A stretch of 64,000 nt of DNA from Cricetomys ansorgei. Taxonomy: Eukaryota; Chordata; Mammalia; Rodentia; Nesomyidae. The notes under the pieces were generated by a model that was given only the letters and a program-made list of their open reading frames with translations, ran no database searches and was not told the DNA's origin. The DNA lies in the NCBI GenBank assembly GCA_026225945.1, contig JAMJFZ010004031.1:8260001-8324000 (forward strand), read 5' to 3'. Shown in pieces: positions 45,323 through 58,412 of the stretch. Position 1 is the first letter of the stretch; the number at the start of each line of letters is the position of its first letter. Position numbers and translations under genes: made by a program.

Positions 45323-46382
45323 TACAACTGAAGTTTCACTGACCTTTTAAGGATACATTCTCACAGTGATCTGTTTTTGTTCCTTTGCTGATATGAGCTC
45401 TGGTCAATGAAGCTAAAAGACTCCCTTAAGTAGTCAGAAAGACAGACAGAAGCTGAACAAAGAACAACTGATAGAATTTGCAAATAAGTGACATGTTATC
45501 ACGACGAGCCCACACACAGACACAGGAACACTGGCCATTATCTTGAAATGACTGACCTGCTTTGTACACAAAAACAGGGCAAAGTGTATTTCCCATGCAC
45601 AGCCCTGTAAACTGGAATGCTCTCACCTCAAGGAAGAATCTGGCCTTTTCAAATCAAAGCCTCTAGTTATTTAAACACTTTGCTTGATGTATTTATTGAT
45701 CATAAATGTTTATCTGACCAGTTTCTATTTCAAGCTTTTTTTTTCACATTTAAAACATGCATCTTTTGGTAGACTACTTACCTAGGCTTGATCTCCAGTA
45801 CTGGCAAAAATTAAAAATCTTGATCTTGCCTACTTCAAAATCAAAGAGGCAGTTTCAGCAAAGCCCTAATTTAATATATAAACGAATCTTGATGATTCCA
45901 CTTACGGATCCTATTTTGAAGAATGTATTTCCTTAATGCTTTGTTTCTGAGAAATACACTTCAAAATTATATATCCATCACTACTTTAAGCCAACTTACC
46001 TGACTTGGAGATGCATCACAGATAGGAAACAAATCTAATTATCAAAGTTCTTAGATCAGAAATTGTTAGAAAGGTGAGATGAGAAGTATAAAGTGTGGTA
46101 TTGTCTATTTAACGGACAACTTCATTTGAATTAGTAATGGGAAAGGGGCCAAGAAAAGCATGGTTAGTACTGTGTAACCATATTATTCCTTCATAGGGCC
46201 ATGATAATCCAGAAGTGGATTCAAAATTAGCATTAATTAGCATTAAGCATTTGCACAATATGGAACCCCAGAATTTCTTAATTGACAGAGTAGTTTCATA
46301 AACACGTAATATTAGGGCTAGGAATGTAACTAACAAATACCTCCCTGGGACTAGTGTAGGGAAAAAATGGTAAAAGGAGCTC
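45323..46382. other. AT-rich low-copy DNA
   Basis: About 1 kb with nothing recognised. Confidence 0.5.
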
Positions 46383-46560
46383 TCTTAGGTCTGACTCTGG
46401 TTAAGACTATACACTGCTCTTCCAGAAGATTGGAATTTAGTTCCTAACACCATATCAGGCAGCTCAGGGAATCCCATGTTTGGAGCCTCCTTGGACACAC
46501 ATACACACACTCCAAATAATAATAATAATAATAATAATAATATAATTTAAAACTTAAAAA
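46383..46560 (+). mobile_element. Diverged B2/B3 SINE with (AAT)n tail
   Basis: actgctcttccagaagattg, gaatttagttcctaacacca, then (AAT)n at 46514-46541. Confidence 0.7.
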
Positions 46561-47241
46561 AAGAAGACCTCTCTCAGATGTTTTGTTAGTGTTGGTCTTG
46601 GTTTCTTGAGGGAGAATGGGAACTCACACTAACAGTTGATTTTCAAACAAAACAAACCACTGAAATTCAAATTCATGTAAAACCTCCCTGTATACAAAAT
46701 AATTCTAGTCAAGATAGGGAAAAGAAGCTATACACACAGACTCGTGATATATTCAAACAGGGACAGCCTAACCTTACATGCATTAAGAGTTTGAATGTAA
46801 ATTGAAGGATATTGACTAGGACTACTGCCAAAGGTATATGCAAGTCCATCACCAAGACCTGAAACTTAGTGTTCCTTTAGTTACGCCAACCTTTGCTTTC
46901 GTTAGTGCAACCACAATAGAGAAACACTACAAAGAGTACTATGCTATTAGTCATTGTGAATCATTAAAACATCCCTAACATGCTGGTTTTTCATTTTTAA
47001 GCAATCCATCTTCTACTATAACATATCAAATACTACAGATACATGGAAATAAAAGATTAACAATTTCTGTATTCCTTCTCAGCCTTATTGCTCAATAGTT
47101 TACTGACTGCCCAAATTAATCGATTAGTAAGCCAAGCATTTTCTAAATGTGTGGGCATAGCAATAGGCACAACAAAATCTGTCCATGAAGACTCTCTGTG
47201 AGAACCAAAAAAGCAAGCAATAAATAAAAGACAAAGAAAGA
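46561..47241. other. AT-rich low-copy DNA
   Basis: Nothing recognised. Confidence 0.5.
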
Positions 47242-47455
47242 GGGGCTCAAGGAATGACTCAGAGATTTAGAGTGCTTCCTGCTCTTCTAAAAGACCAGCA
47301 TTTGGTCCCCAACACTCTTGTCAGGCGGCTCATAACCACCTGTAACTCCAGCTCCAGGGGAACCAATACCTTCCGGTGGTCTCCACGGGCGTTTCACACA
47401 CATGACAGAAATTCACTCAGGCACATATACAGACACATTAATAAAAATTAAAAAT
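47242..47455 (+). mobile_element. B2 SINE (first of three in tandem)
   Basis: ggggctcaaggaatgactca ... cctgtaactccagctccagg ... ATAAAAATTAAA tail. Confidence 0.9.
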
Positions 47456-47458
47456 AGG

Positions 47459-47690
47459 AAGCTGGAGTGATGCCTCAGTGGTAAAGGAAGTCCACTTACT
47501 GCTCTTGCAGAAGACCTAGGTTTGGTTGCCAGCACCCACATGATGGCTCACTACCATCTGTTAACTCGAGTTCCAGGGGATTTGATATCCTTTGCAGACC
47601 TCCCTTGCTACCAGGCATACACACATATATGTCCAGGCAAAACACTCATACATATAAAATAAAAAATAAATATTAAAAAAATAATAAAAT
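47459..47690 (+). mobile_element. B2 SINE (second of three)
   Basis: gaagctggagtgatgcctca ... gttgccagcacccacatgat ... ATAAAAT-rich tail. Confidence 0.92.
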
Positions 47691-47691
47691 A

Positions 47692-47900
47692 GGGCTGGAG
47701 AGATGACTCAGTGGTTAAGAGCACTGTCTGTTGTTCCAGAGGGCCCAGGTTCAATTCCTAGCACCTACATGGCAGCTCACAACTGTCTTAACTCCAGTTC
47801 CAGGGGATCTGACACCCTTACACAGACATTATATGCAAGAAAACACCAATGAATATAAATAGATAGATAGATAGATAGATAAAATTTAAAAGCAAAAATA
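47692..47900 (+). mobile_element. B2 SINE (third of three)
   Basis: agggctggagagatgactca ... ttcaattcctagcacctaca ... a short (GATA)n in the tail. Confidence 0.93.
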
Positions 47901-47914
47901 TTTTTACAGACCTT

Positions 47915-48030
47915 TAAGCCTTTCAGATCTCTGAGTTTGAGATCAGCCTGGTCTACAGAGTTAGTTTCAAGACAGCCAGGGCTACATAGAGAGACCCTGT
48001 CTTGAAAAACAAACAAACAACAACAACAAA
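47915..48030 (+). mobile_element. B1 SINE, 5'-truncated
   Basis: gatctctgagtttgagatca ... gggctacatagagagaccct ... CAAA/CAA-rich tail. Confidence 0.88.
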
Positions 48031-48043
48031 AAGACAGATAAAT

Positions 48044-48539
48044 TGTGGGACTGTCTTGAAGCTAAAGTGGGTAGAGGGCTGCAGAAGTATTGGCCCCTCA
48101 CTTCTGAAGTGCTGATAGGCCACAAACCAAGCCACCTGCTCACAGCAAGGCACCTCCCCTTTTCAAGGTAGGAGCAACCTGGCAGAATTGTTTATCTGGA
48201 GTTGCAACTAAACCCTTCCAATATGACCATATAAAGTTTCTCCCTCTGCTTCCCAATGTCTAATGTCTAAGCCCAAGCCACAATCCCAATATGCAAATAG
48301 GATTGCCTGTCCAATGAGCTTCCAATGACATTCCTGGGAAACAGGGACCATTTCTCTAGCTATAAATATGAAAGCCTGTTCCCCCTAATAAAGGAGTTCA
48401 AGCCCTCTGCCACTGACTCTCAAAAATTGAGTACATTCTCATCAGCTCGCAAATCTCCAATTTAAGACCTGGATTTGCCTCATCTGCATTTTGGGGCTCT
48501 TTGCCTAAGGCTCAAAGTCCTGGAAAAGACTCTCTTGCA
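48044..48539 (+). mobile_element. ERV LTR, copy B (ends approximate)
   Basis: Starts TGTGGGACTG. It has TATAAATA at 48361-48368 and AATAAA at 48387-48392, then a U5-like segment ending ctcttgca. Homologous to 43085-43400. No gag, pol or env sequence follows. Confidence 0.65.
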
Positions 48540-48804
48540 TAAGCTGTGGTCTCACTGAGAAAGGAGGAAGATCCCTTATCAGAAAATGGGCTCAGTGCTA
48601 CCCTTCCAGTCACAGAGGTCAGACAAGCACCAACCAAGCAACATTCCTTGTTAGTGACCTGCTGTGAAGCCCAGGCAGCATTTAGAATTTACCTGGGTTT
48701 TGCCAGGGCTAAGAAAACAGGGAGAAGTCGAATGTCTTCTGCTCTCAGGGTGAGAATTCTGGGGGTTCCAAGCACACTCAATCCCCTCTTAGCTCTAGGA
48801 CAGC
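48540..48804. other. Low-copy or ERV-flank DNA
   Basis: No clear family; the frame at 48546-48848 has no recognisable domain. Confidence 0.35.
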
Positions 48805-48905
48805 CCCTCAGTGGTGCACACTTGAGATCCCAGCACTCTCAAGGCTGAGGAAAGAGGACATGAAGTTCCAAGCCAACATAGAGTATATAACTAGGTCCAA
48901 AATAT
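48805..48905 (+). mobile_element. Old B1/PB1 SINE
   Basis: tcagtggtgcacacttgaga ... tcccagcactctcaaggctg. Confidence 0.7.
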
Positions 48906-48927
48906 GAACTTAAGAAAAGGACAGTAT

Positions 48928-49078
48928 GCCGGGCCATGGTGGTGCATGCCTTTAATCTGAACACTCAGGAGGCAGAGGCAGGCAGATCTCTGTGAGTTCA
49001 AGGCCAGCCTGGTCTAGAGTGAGTTCCAGGGCAGCCAGAGTTACAACAGAGAAACCCTGTCCTGAAAAATCAACAGAA
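48928..49078 (+). mobile_element. B1 SINE
   Basis: gccgggccatggtggtgcat ... gagttacaacagagaaaccc. Confidence 0.95.
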
Positions 49079-49154
49079 AGAAAGAAAGAAAAGAGAGAGA
49101 GAGAGAGAGAGAGGGGAAGGAAGGAAGGAAGGAAGGAAGGAAGGAAGGAAGGAA

Positions 49155-49232
<78 letters not shown>
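49079..49232 (+). repeat. GA-rich microsatellite (GAAA, GA, GGAA)
   Basis: Polypurine tract grown from the B1 tail. Confidence 0.98.
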
Positions 49233-49242
49233 CAATATGCTG

Positions 49243-49460
49243 TGAGAGGGTCAGTGGGTGAAGGTGCTTGGTTACCCCCAAGCCTGACAGCCTGAATTCA
49301 ATCCTTAGGATCCACATGGTGGTAGAGGAGTATTGACTCCCTCAAGTTGTTCTCTGACCTTTACACGCACACTGTGGCATAGACACTCGCTGGACACACA
49401 TGCCTGCCCTCACATATGCACAAAGCAAGTAAATAAATGTAATAAAAATTAAAAGAAACA
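49243..49460 (+). mobile_element. B4/ID_B1-type SINE
   Basis: gtcagtgggtgaaggtgctt ... atccttaggatccacatggt ... tcaagttgttctctgacctt. Confidence 0.8.
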
Positions 49461-49983
49461 GCAGCTAGTTACAAAAAGACAAATGATGCATGACTTATAT
49501 GAAAGACGTAGAGTACTCAAGTTTGTAAAATCAGGAAGAATGATGATTGTCTGGGGCTGGAGAGAGGGCCATGGAAAACACTGTGGTTAAAACATTGTAA
49601 GAGTGAGCAGGTTGTGTTTTCTTATTTAGGACTATCTCACATATATATGTATATATACAAATATATGCAACTAGAGAAAAAGAGGCCATAAATTTGAAAG
49701 CAACAAAGGGTTGAGTATAGAAGGGTTTGGAGGGAGGAAATGGGAGGGGGGCGAATTATGTAATTATATTATAACCTCACAAAAAAATCTTAAAAATCTA
49801 TAACAAGACCAAAAGTTCAACAATTGTCATTTATGTGGGACATTTCTGCACTCATCTGGTTTGTTCAAAGTTGCCAAAAGAAGGTGCTGAATAGATTTTG
49901 AAACATATCCACACACTTTTTAGTCCAAAAATATGATAAATTATAATCTCTTAATTCTTCCAACTATAAAGGTAGAAGAAAGC
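49461..49983. other. AT-rich DNA, possibly L1-derived
   Basis: gagggaggaaatgggaggggg followed by an aattatgtaattatatt run resembles rodent L1 3' sequence, but the match is weak. Confidence 0.35.
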
Positions 49984-50090
49984 AGAAAACAGTGGCACAT
50001 GTCTTTAATCCCAGCACTTGGAAGACAGTGGCAGGAGCTTTGTGAGTTGGAGGCTAGCACGGTCTACGTAATTAGAAAGCTCTTGAACTC
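49984..50090 (+). mobile_element. B1 SINE, partial
   Basis: cagtggcacatgtctttaat ... gttggaggctagcacggtct; 3' half missing. Confidence 0.8.
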
Positions 50091-50194
50091 TCATTTGTTT
50101 ATCTCAGTACTTCTAATCAGGCCCTCTTTCTGGGGAAGAATTAGCCGTCTTTAAAAACCACTTTTGTTTTGTTTTGTTTTGTTTTAATGAAATA

Positions 50195-50441
50195 ATCCCG
50201 CTAGACTGGTGGCACAGACCTGCCATCCCAGCTACTTCGGAAAGCTGAAACAGGAGGATCACGGGTTCAAGACTCCCCTAAGCTACATACTGAGCTCAAG
50301 GGCTGCCTGAGCAACTCACCCTTATATACAAAATAATAATAAAATAAAAGTGAAAAGAGTGTTGGCTGGTAGCTTAGAGCTAGAACCCCTAATTGGCACG
50401 TGCGACGTGTTAGGCTCGCTCCTCAATAGCGGGAAAAAATC
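50195..50441 (+). mobile_element. RSINE1-like composite (B1-like + ID-like)
   Basis: ctagactggtggcacagacc ... ggaggatcacgggttcaaga, then ggctggtagcttagagctag with an ID-like end. It lies about 200 bp upstream of the Atp5mc3 promoter. Confidence 0.65.
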
Positions 50442-50582
50442 AAAATCTTCACCGTTAGTGACATAACAAGCCAGGGGTAGTCAGTCTTCAGTGTGCTCCT
50501 TTTCATTTCACTGCCCGCCAGCCTGTCACCGAGTGCCTGTCATTGTCTTCCTCTGCTAGTTACCAATAAAGTTGTTACAAAG

Positions 50583-50591
50583 TGACCTTGA
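50583..50591 (-). promoter_or_regulatory. ERR (estrogen-related receptor) response element, upstream
   Basis: TGACCTTGA on + is TCAAGGTCA on -, a full match to the ERR extended half-site TNAAGGTCA. It lies about 60 bp before the inferred exon 1. ERR-alpha with PGC-1 is known to activate many nuclear oxidative-phosphorylation genes; use here is inferred. Confidence 0.55.
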
Positions 50592-50639
50592 GCGTCTGTC
50601 CCCGCCTTCTCCATCCGGGTGCTAAGGCGCGGATAAGAG

Positions 50640-50708
50640 TCGCACTGCGCCTGCGCGCCCAGCCCTACTGCTTCGACCTCTGCCGCCGCTGCCGCCGCCG
50701 CCTCGGAG
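50640..50708 (+). other. Atp5mc3: Atp5mc3 non-coding exon 1 (5' end approximate)
   Basis: A GC-rich leader with a run of GCC/CCG triplets ends at a strong donor, ggag|gtaagc (50709). A second donor-like site lies 10 bp on (gaag|gtaagc, 50719) and could give an alternative leader end. The transcription start is inferred, since no cap site can be read from sequence. Atp5mc3 orthologues have a non-coding first exon, which fits. Confidence 0.7.
50647..50656 (-). promoter_or_regulatory. NRF1-type site
   Basis: GCGCCTGCGC is the reverse complement of GCGCAGGCGC, one base off the palindromic NRF1 core GCGCAYGCGC and a common functional variant. It lies at the inferred transcription start. NRF1 is the classic activator of nuclear respiratory genes. 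Confidence 0.55.
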
Positions 50709-50863
50709 GTAAGCGAAGGTAAGCGGAGGGCGCGGGGCCGGGGCGGAGCGGGCCGCCGGGCCCCATCCACCCGGCCTGCGCCTCCCGGGCACGCGGCCAC
50801 GCCGCCGGCCTGCGCGGGGGCCCTCGGGGCCGGGGTGGGAAGGGCGGGCCCCTGGGGGACCCT

Positions 50864-50872
50864 TGACCTTAA
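50864..50872 (-). promoter_or_regulatory. ERR response element, intron 1
   Basis: TGACCTTAA on + is TTAAGGTCA on -, a second full TNAAGGTCA match, 20 bp before the exon 2 acceptor and in the same orientation as the upstream copy. Confidence 0.5.
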
Positions 50873-50957
50873 GCCTCTTTTCGCGCCGCAGAGAGGAAGC
50901 GGAGAGGAGCCCACGTCGCCTGTCACCCACATCCACACCGCGCTGCCAGGAGGAAAG

Positions 50958-53648
<2,691 letters not shown>

Positions 53649-53800
53649 CAGAAATTACTGCCTGAAAGATGTTGGCATTCATAGAAATTACGGATGTAAT
53701 TCTGTATATCTTACTGTGACTCCGAAAACTGTAGTACTGGTGTCATAGAAATGTACGTTATTTCCAAAGTCATTTCATTAAAGATGAAAACTTTAATTTT
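53649..53800 (+). other. Atp5mc3: Atp5mc3 proximal 3'UTR with ATTAAA signal
   Basis: An ATTAAA hexamer at 53777-53782, about 130 nt past the stop, is followed by a T/G-rich stretch and is the nearest candidate polyadenylation signal. Further hexamers lie at 54481 (ATTAAA) and 55515 (AATAAA), so longer 3' ends are possible. Which one is used cannot be decided from sequence alone. Confidence 0.55.
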
Positions 53801-54795
53801 TGCTGTGATTTGTACTTGTCTAAATTTGGATCATCACAAAGAAGATGGTACATTGAAGCTGATGGTTGTCTGGGTCAGAGGAAGGTATAACAGTCAACCC
53901 AGTTTTGAAAAAGCACCCCATGTGACTTTTATAGGAATTCTCTTATGTCGTGTTCCACAGATTGCCATTTATGGGGCTTTTGTTTCTCAATGTAAAGGAG
54001 AATTATTTTAGCCCTATGAGCTTCTTGGAAATATGATTAATGCAAACCACTTCAAAATAGTTTCTGTGTTTTTAAAGGTTACCATGAATTAGAACACATA
54101 GAAACAGAATCACCTTCCAAGTGGATGTGGTTGCCTTTACGTGTAGATGAAAAAGGGAGTCATGTCAGCTCCCTAGGAGTAACTCCTTGGGAGTTACTAG
54201 GAGAGTGTGATTTTAATTTTTCTGTTAGCCTTGCATTAAGCAATTCTGTGTCTAGTAAATAACCTCTGTCTTAAGGGACCCAATCAAACTGGCAGCTAGT
54301 TTCTTACTTGAACAAGCCTCTTTAAAAAACAATTACCAAAGTAGAATTAATTCGCTGCATTTTTTTAAGCCCCCAAAGTTGGTGAAACCCTGCTGCTGCC
54401 ATTGTAATGGAAGCCCTAGGAATGATAGCTGATGGAGTATTTGGTATTTGCCCCAGTACATGTTACTTTTCAGACTTCCTATTAAAAGGAAGAAAGTGAT
54501 ACTACCATAGAAAGATTGTTCTTCCCTAGCAACTAAACTATCATTAGATTCTCATCTAAGTTGCTAGTTTGGGGTAGAAGATAGTGGAATGTGGGAGAGT
54601 GAAAAAGGACAAATTAGAATGACACATGTATGAAAATGCCATAATGAAGCCCACTACTTTGTATGCGTTTCAGAACTTTTTTGAACATGAAGTTAATTGG
54701 GACAAATAAGAAGGTGGCTTTACTTTAGTACCCTCTGCATAAGTTGGTTTCAGCTGAGAAAAAGAATTCCTGAAGCATAGTGGGAAGCTTTCCCA
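53801..54795. other. Atp5mc3 downstream flank or distal 3'UTR
   Basis: AT-rich, no named repeat. It could belong to a long 3'UTR if distal signals are used. A short palindromic aggagtaact / gggagttactaggag repeat lies at about 54174-54202. Confidence 0.45.
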
Positions 54796-54922
54796 TCAGC
54801 ATCACCTAGGTGCTTGTTTAATCCCTGGTCTCTTGACCTGTAAAAGAATCTTGGCTCTGAGTCTGCATTTTTAAATGGGTTTCCCAGGTAATTTTGTACA
54901 TAGTATTGGAGAATCACTAATC
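54796..54922 (+). mobile_element. MER5-type hAT DNA transposon
   Basis: catcagcatcacctaggtgc ... gagtctgcatttttaaatgg ... tattggagaatcact, in family order. Confidence 0.7.
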
Positions 54923-55124
54923 AGACATAGCCTTGAATCTCCAAAAGAGCAAGAGCTATGGTTGCTTTTAGGTCATGATTCATCCAGTCTATCACAAAAT
55001 TTCCTGGAAAAACAATTTTTTCAACCACTAAAACGAATGAAGTCAGCACTGTACCTAATACCAGGTATCTCTGGCAGTTGGGAGGCTGAGGCAGATCACA
55101 GGAACTGCTACATGGCAAACTTTG

Positions 55125-55410
55125 AGAAATGCTAAGTGAAGTAAGCCAGACACAAGACTATGAGTATATGATTCTGTTTTTATAAAATAGGTAAGTTTAT
55201 AGAGACTAAGCCAATTAGAAGTTACTGGTAACTGGGGAACAAGGGAAGATGGGTGGCTGACTGCCTAGTGGATGTGGAGTTTCATTTTGGGTGACTGAAA
55301 ATGTTAACCAAATGGCTGAACAAGATTATAAACGTACTAAGTCATCAAATTGTACATTTTTTTTAAATGGTTGGCATGGCAACTATACATGTATTTTACA
55401 ATTAAGTTTC
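55125..55410 (+). mobile_element. L1M 3'UTR fragment
   Basis: gtgaagtaagccagacacaa, agttactggtaactggggaa, atggagtttcattttgggtg-like text and atcaaattgtacattttttt match the 3' end of old L1s. Confidence 0.75.
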
Positions 55411-55765
55411 TGTACTATGTAACAAAATACACCGTAAAGTCAACAGTTTTTTTGTTTTTGTTTTTTATCATAGGGAAATATTTAGATGAACCAATCTGTT
55501 CACAGTTCATTTTGAATAAAATCAGCCTTGGTAAAGACATTTGTGGTGCTAGTTGGTGATCAAAGAAGTGTGAAACATTGATGCTAGAAGTTGTTGTCTC
55601 TGGGAGAATCCCAAGTATAAAAAAATCCCTGTACAGTAGGTGCACAGGCTTCAGTTTACTGTGCAAAAAGGCTTATGTCTTTTAGAAACTGACTTAGAAC
55701 TGTTCTACCTAGATGGGAAAAATACGTCAAATACTTTGCCTAAAGAAATATTGTGCACCATTTTG
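55411..55765. other. Low-copy AT-rich DNA
   Basis: AATAAA at 55515; no gene. Confidence 0.45.
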
Positions 55766-55867
55766 TTGTTTTTTAAGACAAAGTCGGTAACCCAGGCTGG
55801 CCTCCAGCTTCACAATGCTCCTGCATCAGCTTCCTAAGTGTTGGTCACAGGTGTGTGCCCCCGCACT
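55766..55867 (-). mobile_element. Old B1-type SINE
   Basis: aagacaaagtcggtaaccca, ggctggcctccagcttcaca, gtgttggtcacaggtgtgtg. Confidence 0.7.
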
Positions 55868-56880
55868 TCACTCTTGTGGTACTGGACGGTGAACAATTCC
55901 ACGTTCTAGGTAAGTGTTCCACCACAAATCAACATCCTTAACCGTGTACACTTTTGTAACAAGTATCACCTCTCTTAGTTTATGAGCTTTGAAACAAATA
56001 CTGATGGGAAATACTTTTTAATGACTTAGTTTCTGAATGGAGACTAATAGAGATGTTACTTCTTACCAACCAAACATGAAATGAAGCATTTCTCTGTTGA
56101 GAATACTAGGCTTACTTTAAAGCTCCCAACAGGCAAGAGCACGTCAGAGCACTGGAATACCAGTTGAACTCATGTATGCAGACTTGTTCCTTGGTGCATT
56201 GCAGATTTTTAATCTTTATTTTTATTTGGTATTGTGTTTTCTTTAATAGAGAAATGCTAATGGGTGGATGAGTAGTGATTTTGAGAACTGGGAGCCAAAC
56301 CTGGGCATTGTGCATGTTAGGCAGGTACTCTGCTGAGTTGTACCATTGCATTGAAATACAATATTTTTAATGTTTTGGTGATTAATTCAACATTAGTTTG
56401 AGTATGAAATTAACTTTGAACTAATGGGAAACTTGTTAACTAACCATACACTAGGCATGTATTAGATTAAAATTGAAACAATAGATGAATTTCACTTAAG
56501 TGGCATAAGAGGTGAGATGATTGGAAGGAGGAATAATTTTCCAATGAAGAAATCACTTGACAAGCACTACTTGTCTACATGTTAGGCTAAACCTTGACTA
56601 GTATGAGGTCAGTCCAGAAGAGGAAAGTATGTTGCCTAGTGACTAGCACTAGGGAAGGTAAAACAGCAAAGCACTGGTAGAATTAAAAGTGTCCTGGCAA
56701 TTTTGTATGCTAGAGCTTACAGGTAAACTGGACCAAATTATATAAATTAGTGTGTGATCATGTGATCACAGTCAGCCATTCAAAATTTGGAGCTATGTTT
56801 TTGGATTGTTAAAAGTGACCAATGAGGGATGGCTTGAAGTCAGCAGTACCGGTGCTTACTATAGCAGATTCGTTAGTGAT
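55868..56880. other. Low-copy AT-rich DNA
   Basis: About 1 kb; nothing recognised. Confidence 0.5.
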
Positions 56881-57205
56881 AAATAGGGTGTTATGTGACA
56901 AGACTTCTGGGGAAATTTGCACACGTCTACACCCCAGATAGGGACCCCACAACCGACCAAAATGTGGATGTCACCAAACTCCAGTTTGATGAACCTATAA
57001 GTTTTATTGCGGTTACTTACGGGAACAGAAACGACTCAAATACAACTGCATCGCCAAAGCCCACCCCAGCACCAGGATGGCTTACAGAGCTGGGAGGAAC
57101 CCTAGAGCACCCTGCAGGTTTTGAGTTGTTTATCTTCCTACTTAAGGAGCTTCCCTGCAAGAATGTCTCTCTAAAGAAACTTGTTACACAACAGAGTGCT
57201 TAGTC
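56881..57205. mobile_element. Mid-repetitive rodent sequence with a chance open frame
   Basis: gaccccacaaccgaccaaaa, gatgaacctataagttttat, gcggttacttacgggaacag and aaagcccaccccagcaccag match a unit familiar from many rodent loci, family not named. The 102-codon frame 56895-57203 is therefore probably not a gene. Confidence 0.45.
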
Positions 57206-57242
57206 TAGGATGTTGGCCATGATAATTTGAAAGAATCTCCAA

Positions 57243-57472
57243 AGGGTTGAGAACATTTATTGATATTGCAGAGGACTGGGGTTCTGTTCATAGCCCCTAT
57301 ATGGTGGTTTATAACCATCTGTAACTCCAGTTTCAGGGATTTGAAGCCCTCTTCTGACTTCTACAGACACCAGACATATGTATGTGGTATGTACATACGT
57401 GCGCACGTACACACACACACACAAAGAGAGGAAAAACGTCATACCCAAAGATAAATTTTAAAAATAAATCTC
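57243..57472 (+). mobile_element. B2 SINE, diverged 5' end
   Basis: attgcagaggactggggttc ... ccatctgtaactccagtttc ... tcttctgacttctacagaca ... CA-rich and ATAAA tail. Confidence 0.88.
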
Positions 57473-57488
57473 AAAAAAAAAAAATATT

Positions 57489-57625
57489 GAGTGGCCCATA
57501 CCTTTAGTCCCAGCACTTGGTAGGCAGAGGCAGGCAGATCTCTGAGTTCAAGGCCAGCCTGGTCTACAGAGTAAGTTCCAGGACAGCCAGAGTTACAACA
57601 GAAACCCTGTCTTCAAAAAAACAAA
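57489..57625 (+). mobile_element. B1 SINE
   Basis: gagtggcccatacctttagt ... gccagagttacaacagaaac. Confidence 0.93.
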
Positions 57626-58049
57626 CAGAAAAACAAAAAAAATGTCCAAAAGTAGTTATAGGGCTTGCCTGGATCTGGAGCCGACCAGGAGTGGCAAGGA
57701 TGTCCATTCCCTGTGTGCTGAGTGCTCCTCCCGATAGAGGCCTCGCATGTGCACTGTCAGCACTCAGAACATGCCTGCAAATTTAGGGCTAGTTTTCTAG
57801 AGGCAAAGAAATGCCAACTCATTTTCCACATTATATAGTCATTTTTTGGTAGTGTCGGGAGATCATACCTTCCTTGATTTCAGAGCCTGTGCTTTGATTT
57901 GTAATGTGACTTGATGCCAAGGAGAAATTGATTTGGGGAAATAAAGAATTTTGATTTTTGTATAGCTTTAAAAATGAGATAGGATCTTACAAGTGCTGTA
58001 CAGATAGGAATTATTGTGTGCCTATAAACTGAATAAAAGTTCAGAACGC
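57626..58049. other. Low-copy DNA
   Basis: AATAAA near 58032; otherwise nothing recognised. Confidence 0.45.
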
Positions 58050-58222
58050 AGAGTCTGAGAAATGGCTCAGTTAAAAATGTACTGCTCTTGCAGAGGACTC
58101 AATTTCAATTCCCAGTACCCCCATGAGGCCGCTCACAACTGCCTCTAAGTCCACCTTCAGAGGATCCAAGGCTTCTGGTCTCTATTGGCTGGGCACCGCA
58201 CAAACCCACACATATATGCACA
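58050..58222 (+). mobile_element. B2 SINE, diverged
   Basis: gagaaatggctcagttaaaa ... ctgctcttgcagaggactca ... CA-rich end. Confidence 0.82.
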
Positions 58223-58258
58223 CTTTATTTTATTTTATTTTATTTTATTTTATTTTAT
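58223..58258 (+). repeat. (TTTTA)n microsatellite
   Basis: About seven pentamer units between the B2 and a reverse B1. Confidence 0.97.
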
Positions 58259-58412
58259 GTTACTTAGGATAGAGTCTGATTATGCAGCCCTGGATGGCCT
58301 GGAACTCACTATGTTGAACCAGGCTTGCCTCCAACTCAGAGATCCACCTGCCTTCACCTCCCAAGTTCTGGGATTAAATGCATGTGCCACTACCCCACTA
58401 TACCTGGTGTAA
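58259..58412 (-). mobile_element. B1 SINE
   Basis: gatagagtctgattatgcag ... ggcctggaactcactatgtt ... ttctgggattaaatgcatgt. Confidence 0.88.

Noticed and set aside
47242..47900. tRNA genes suggested by the tRNA-like A and B boxes
   Set aside because: These are B2 SINE heads; they do not fold as complete tRNAs and have SINE bodies and tails. The same holds for the ID copies.
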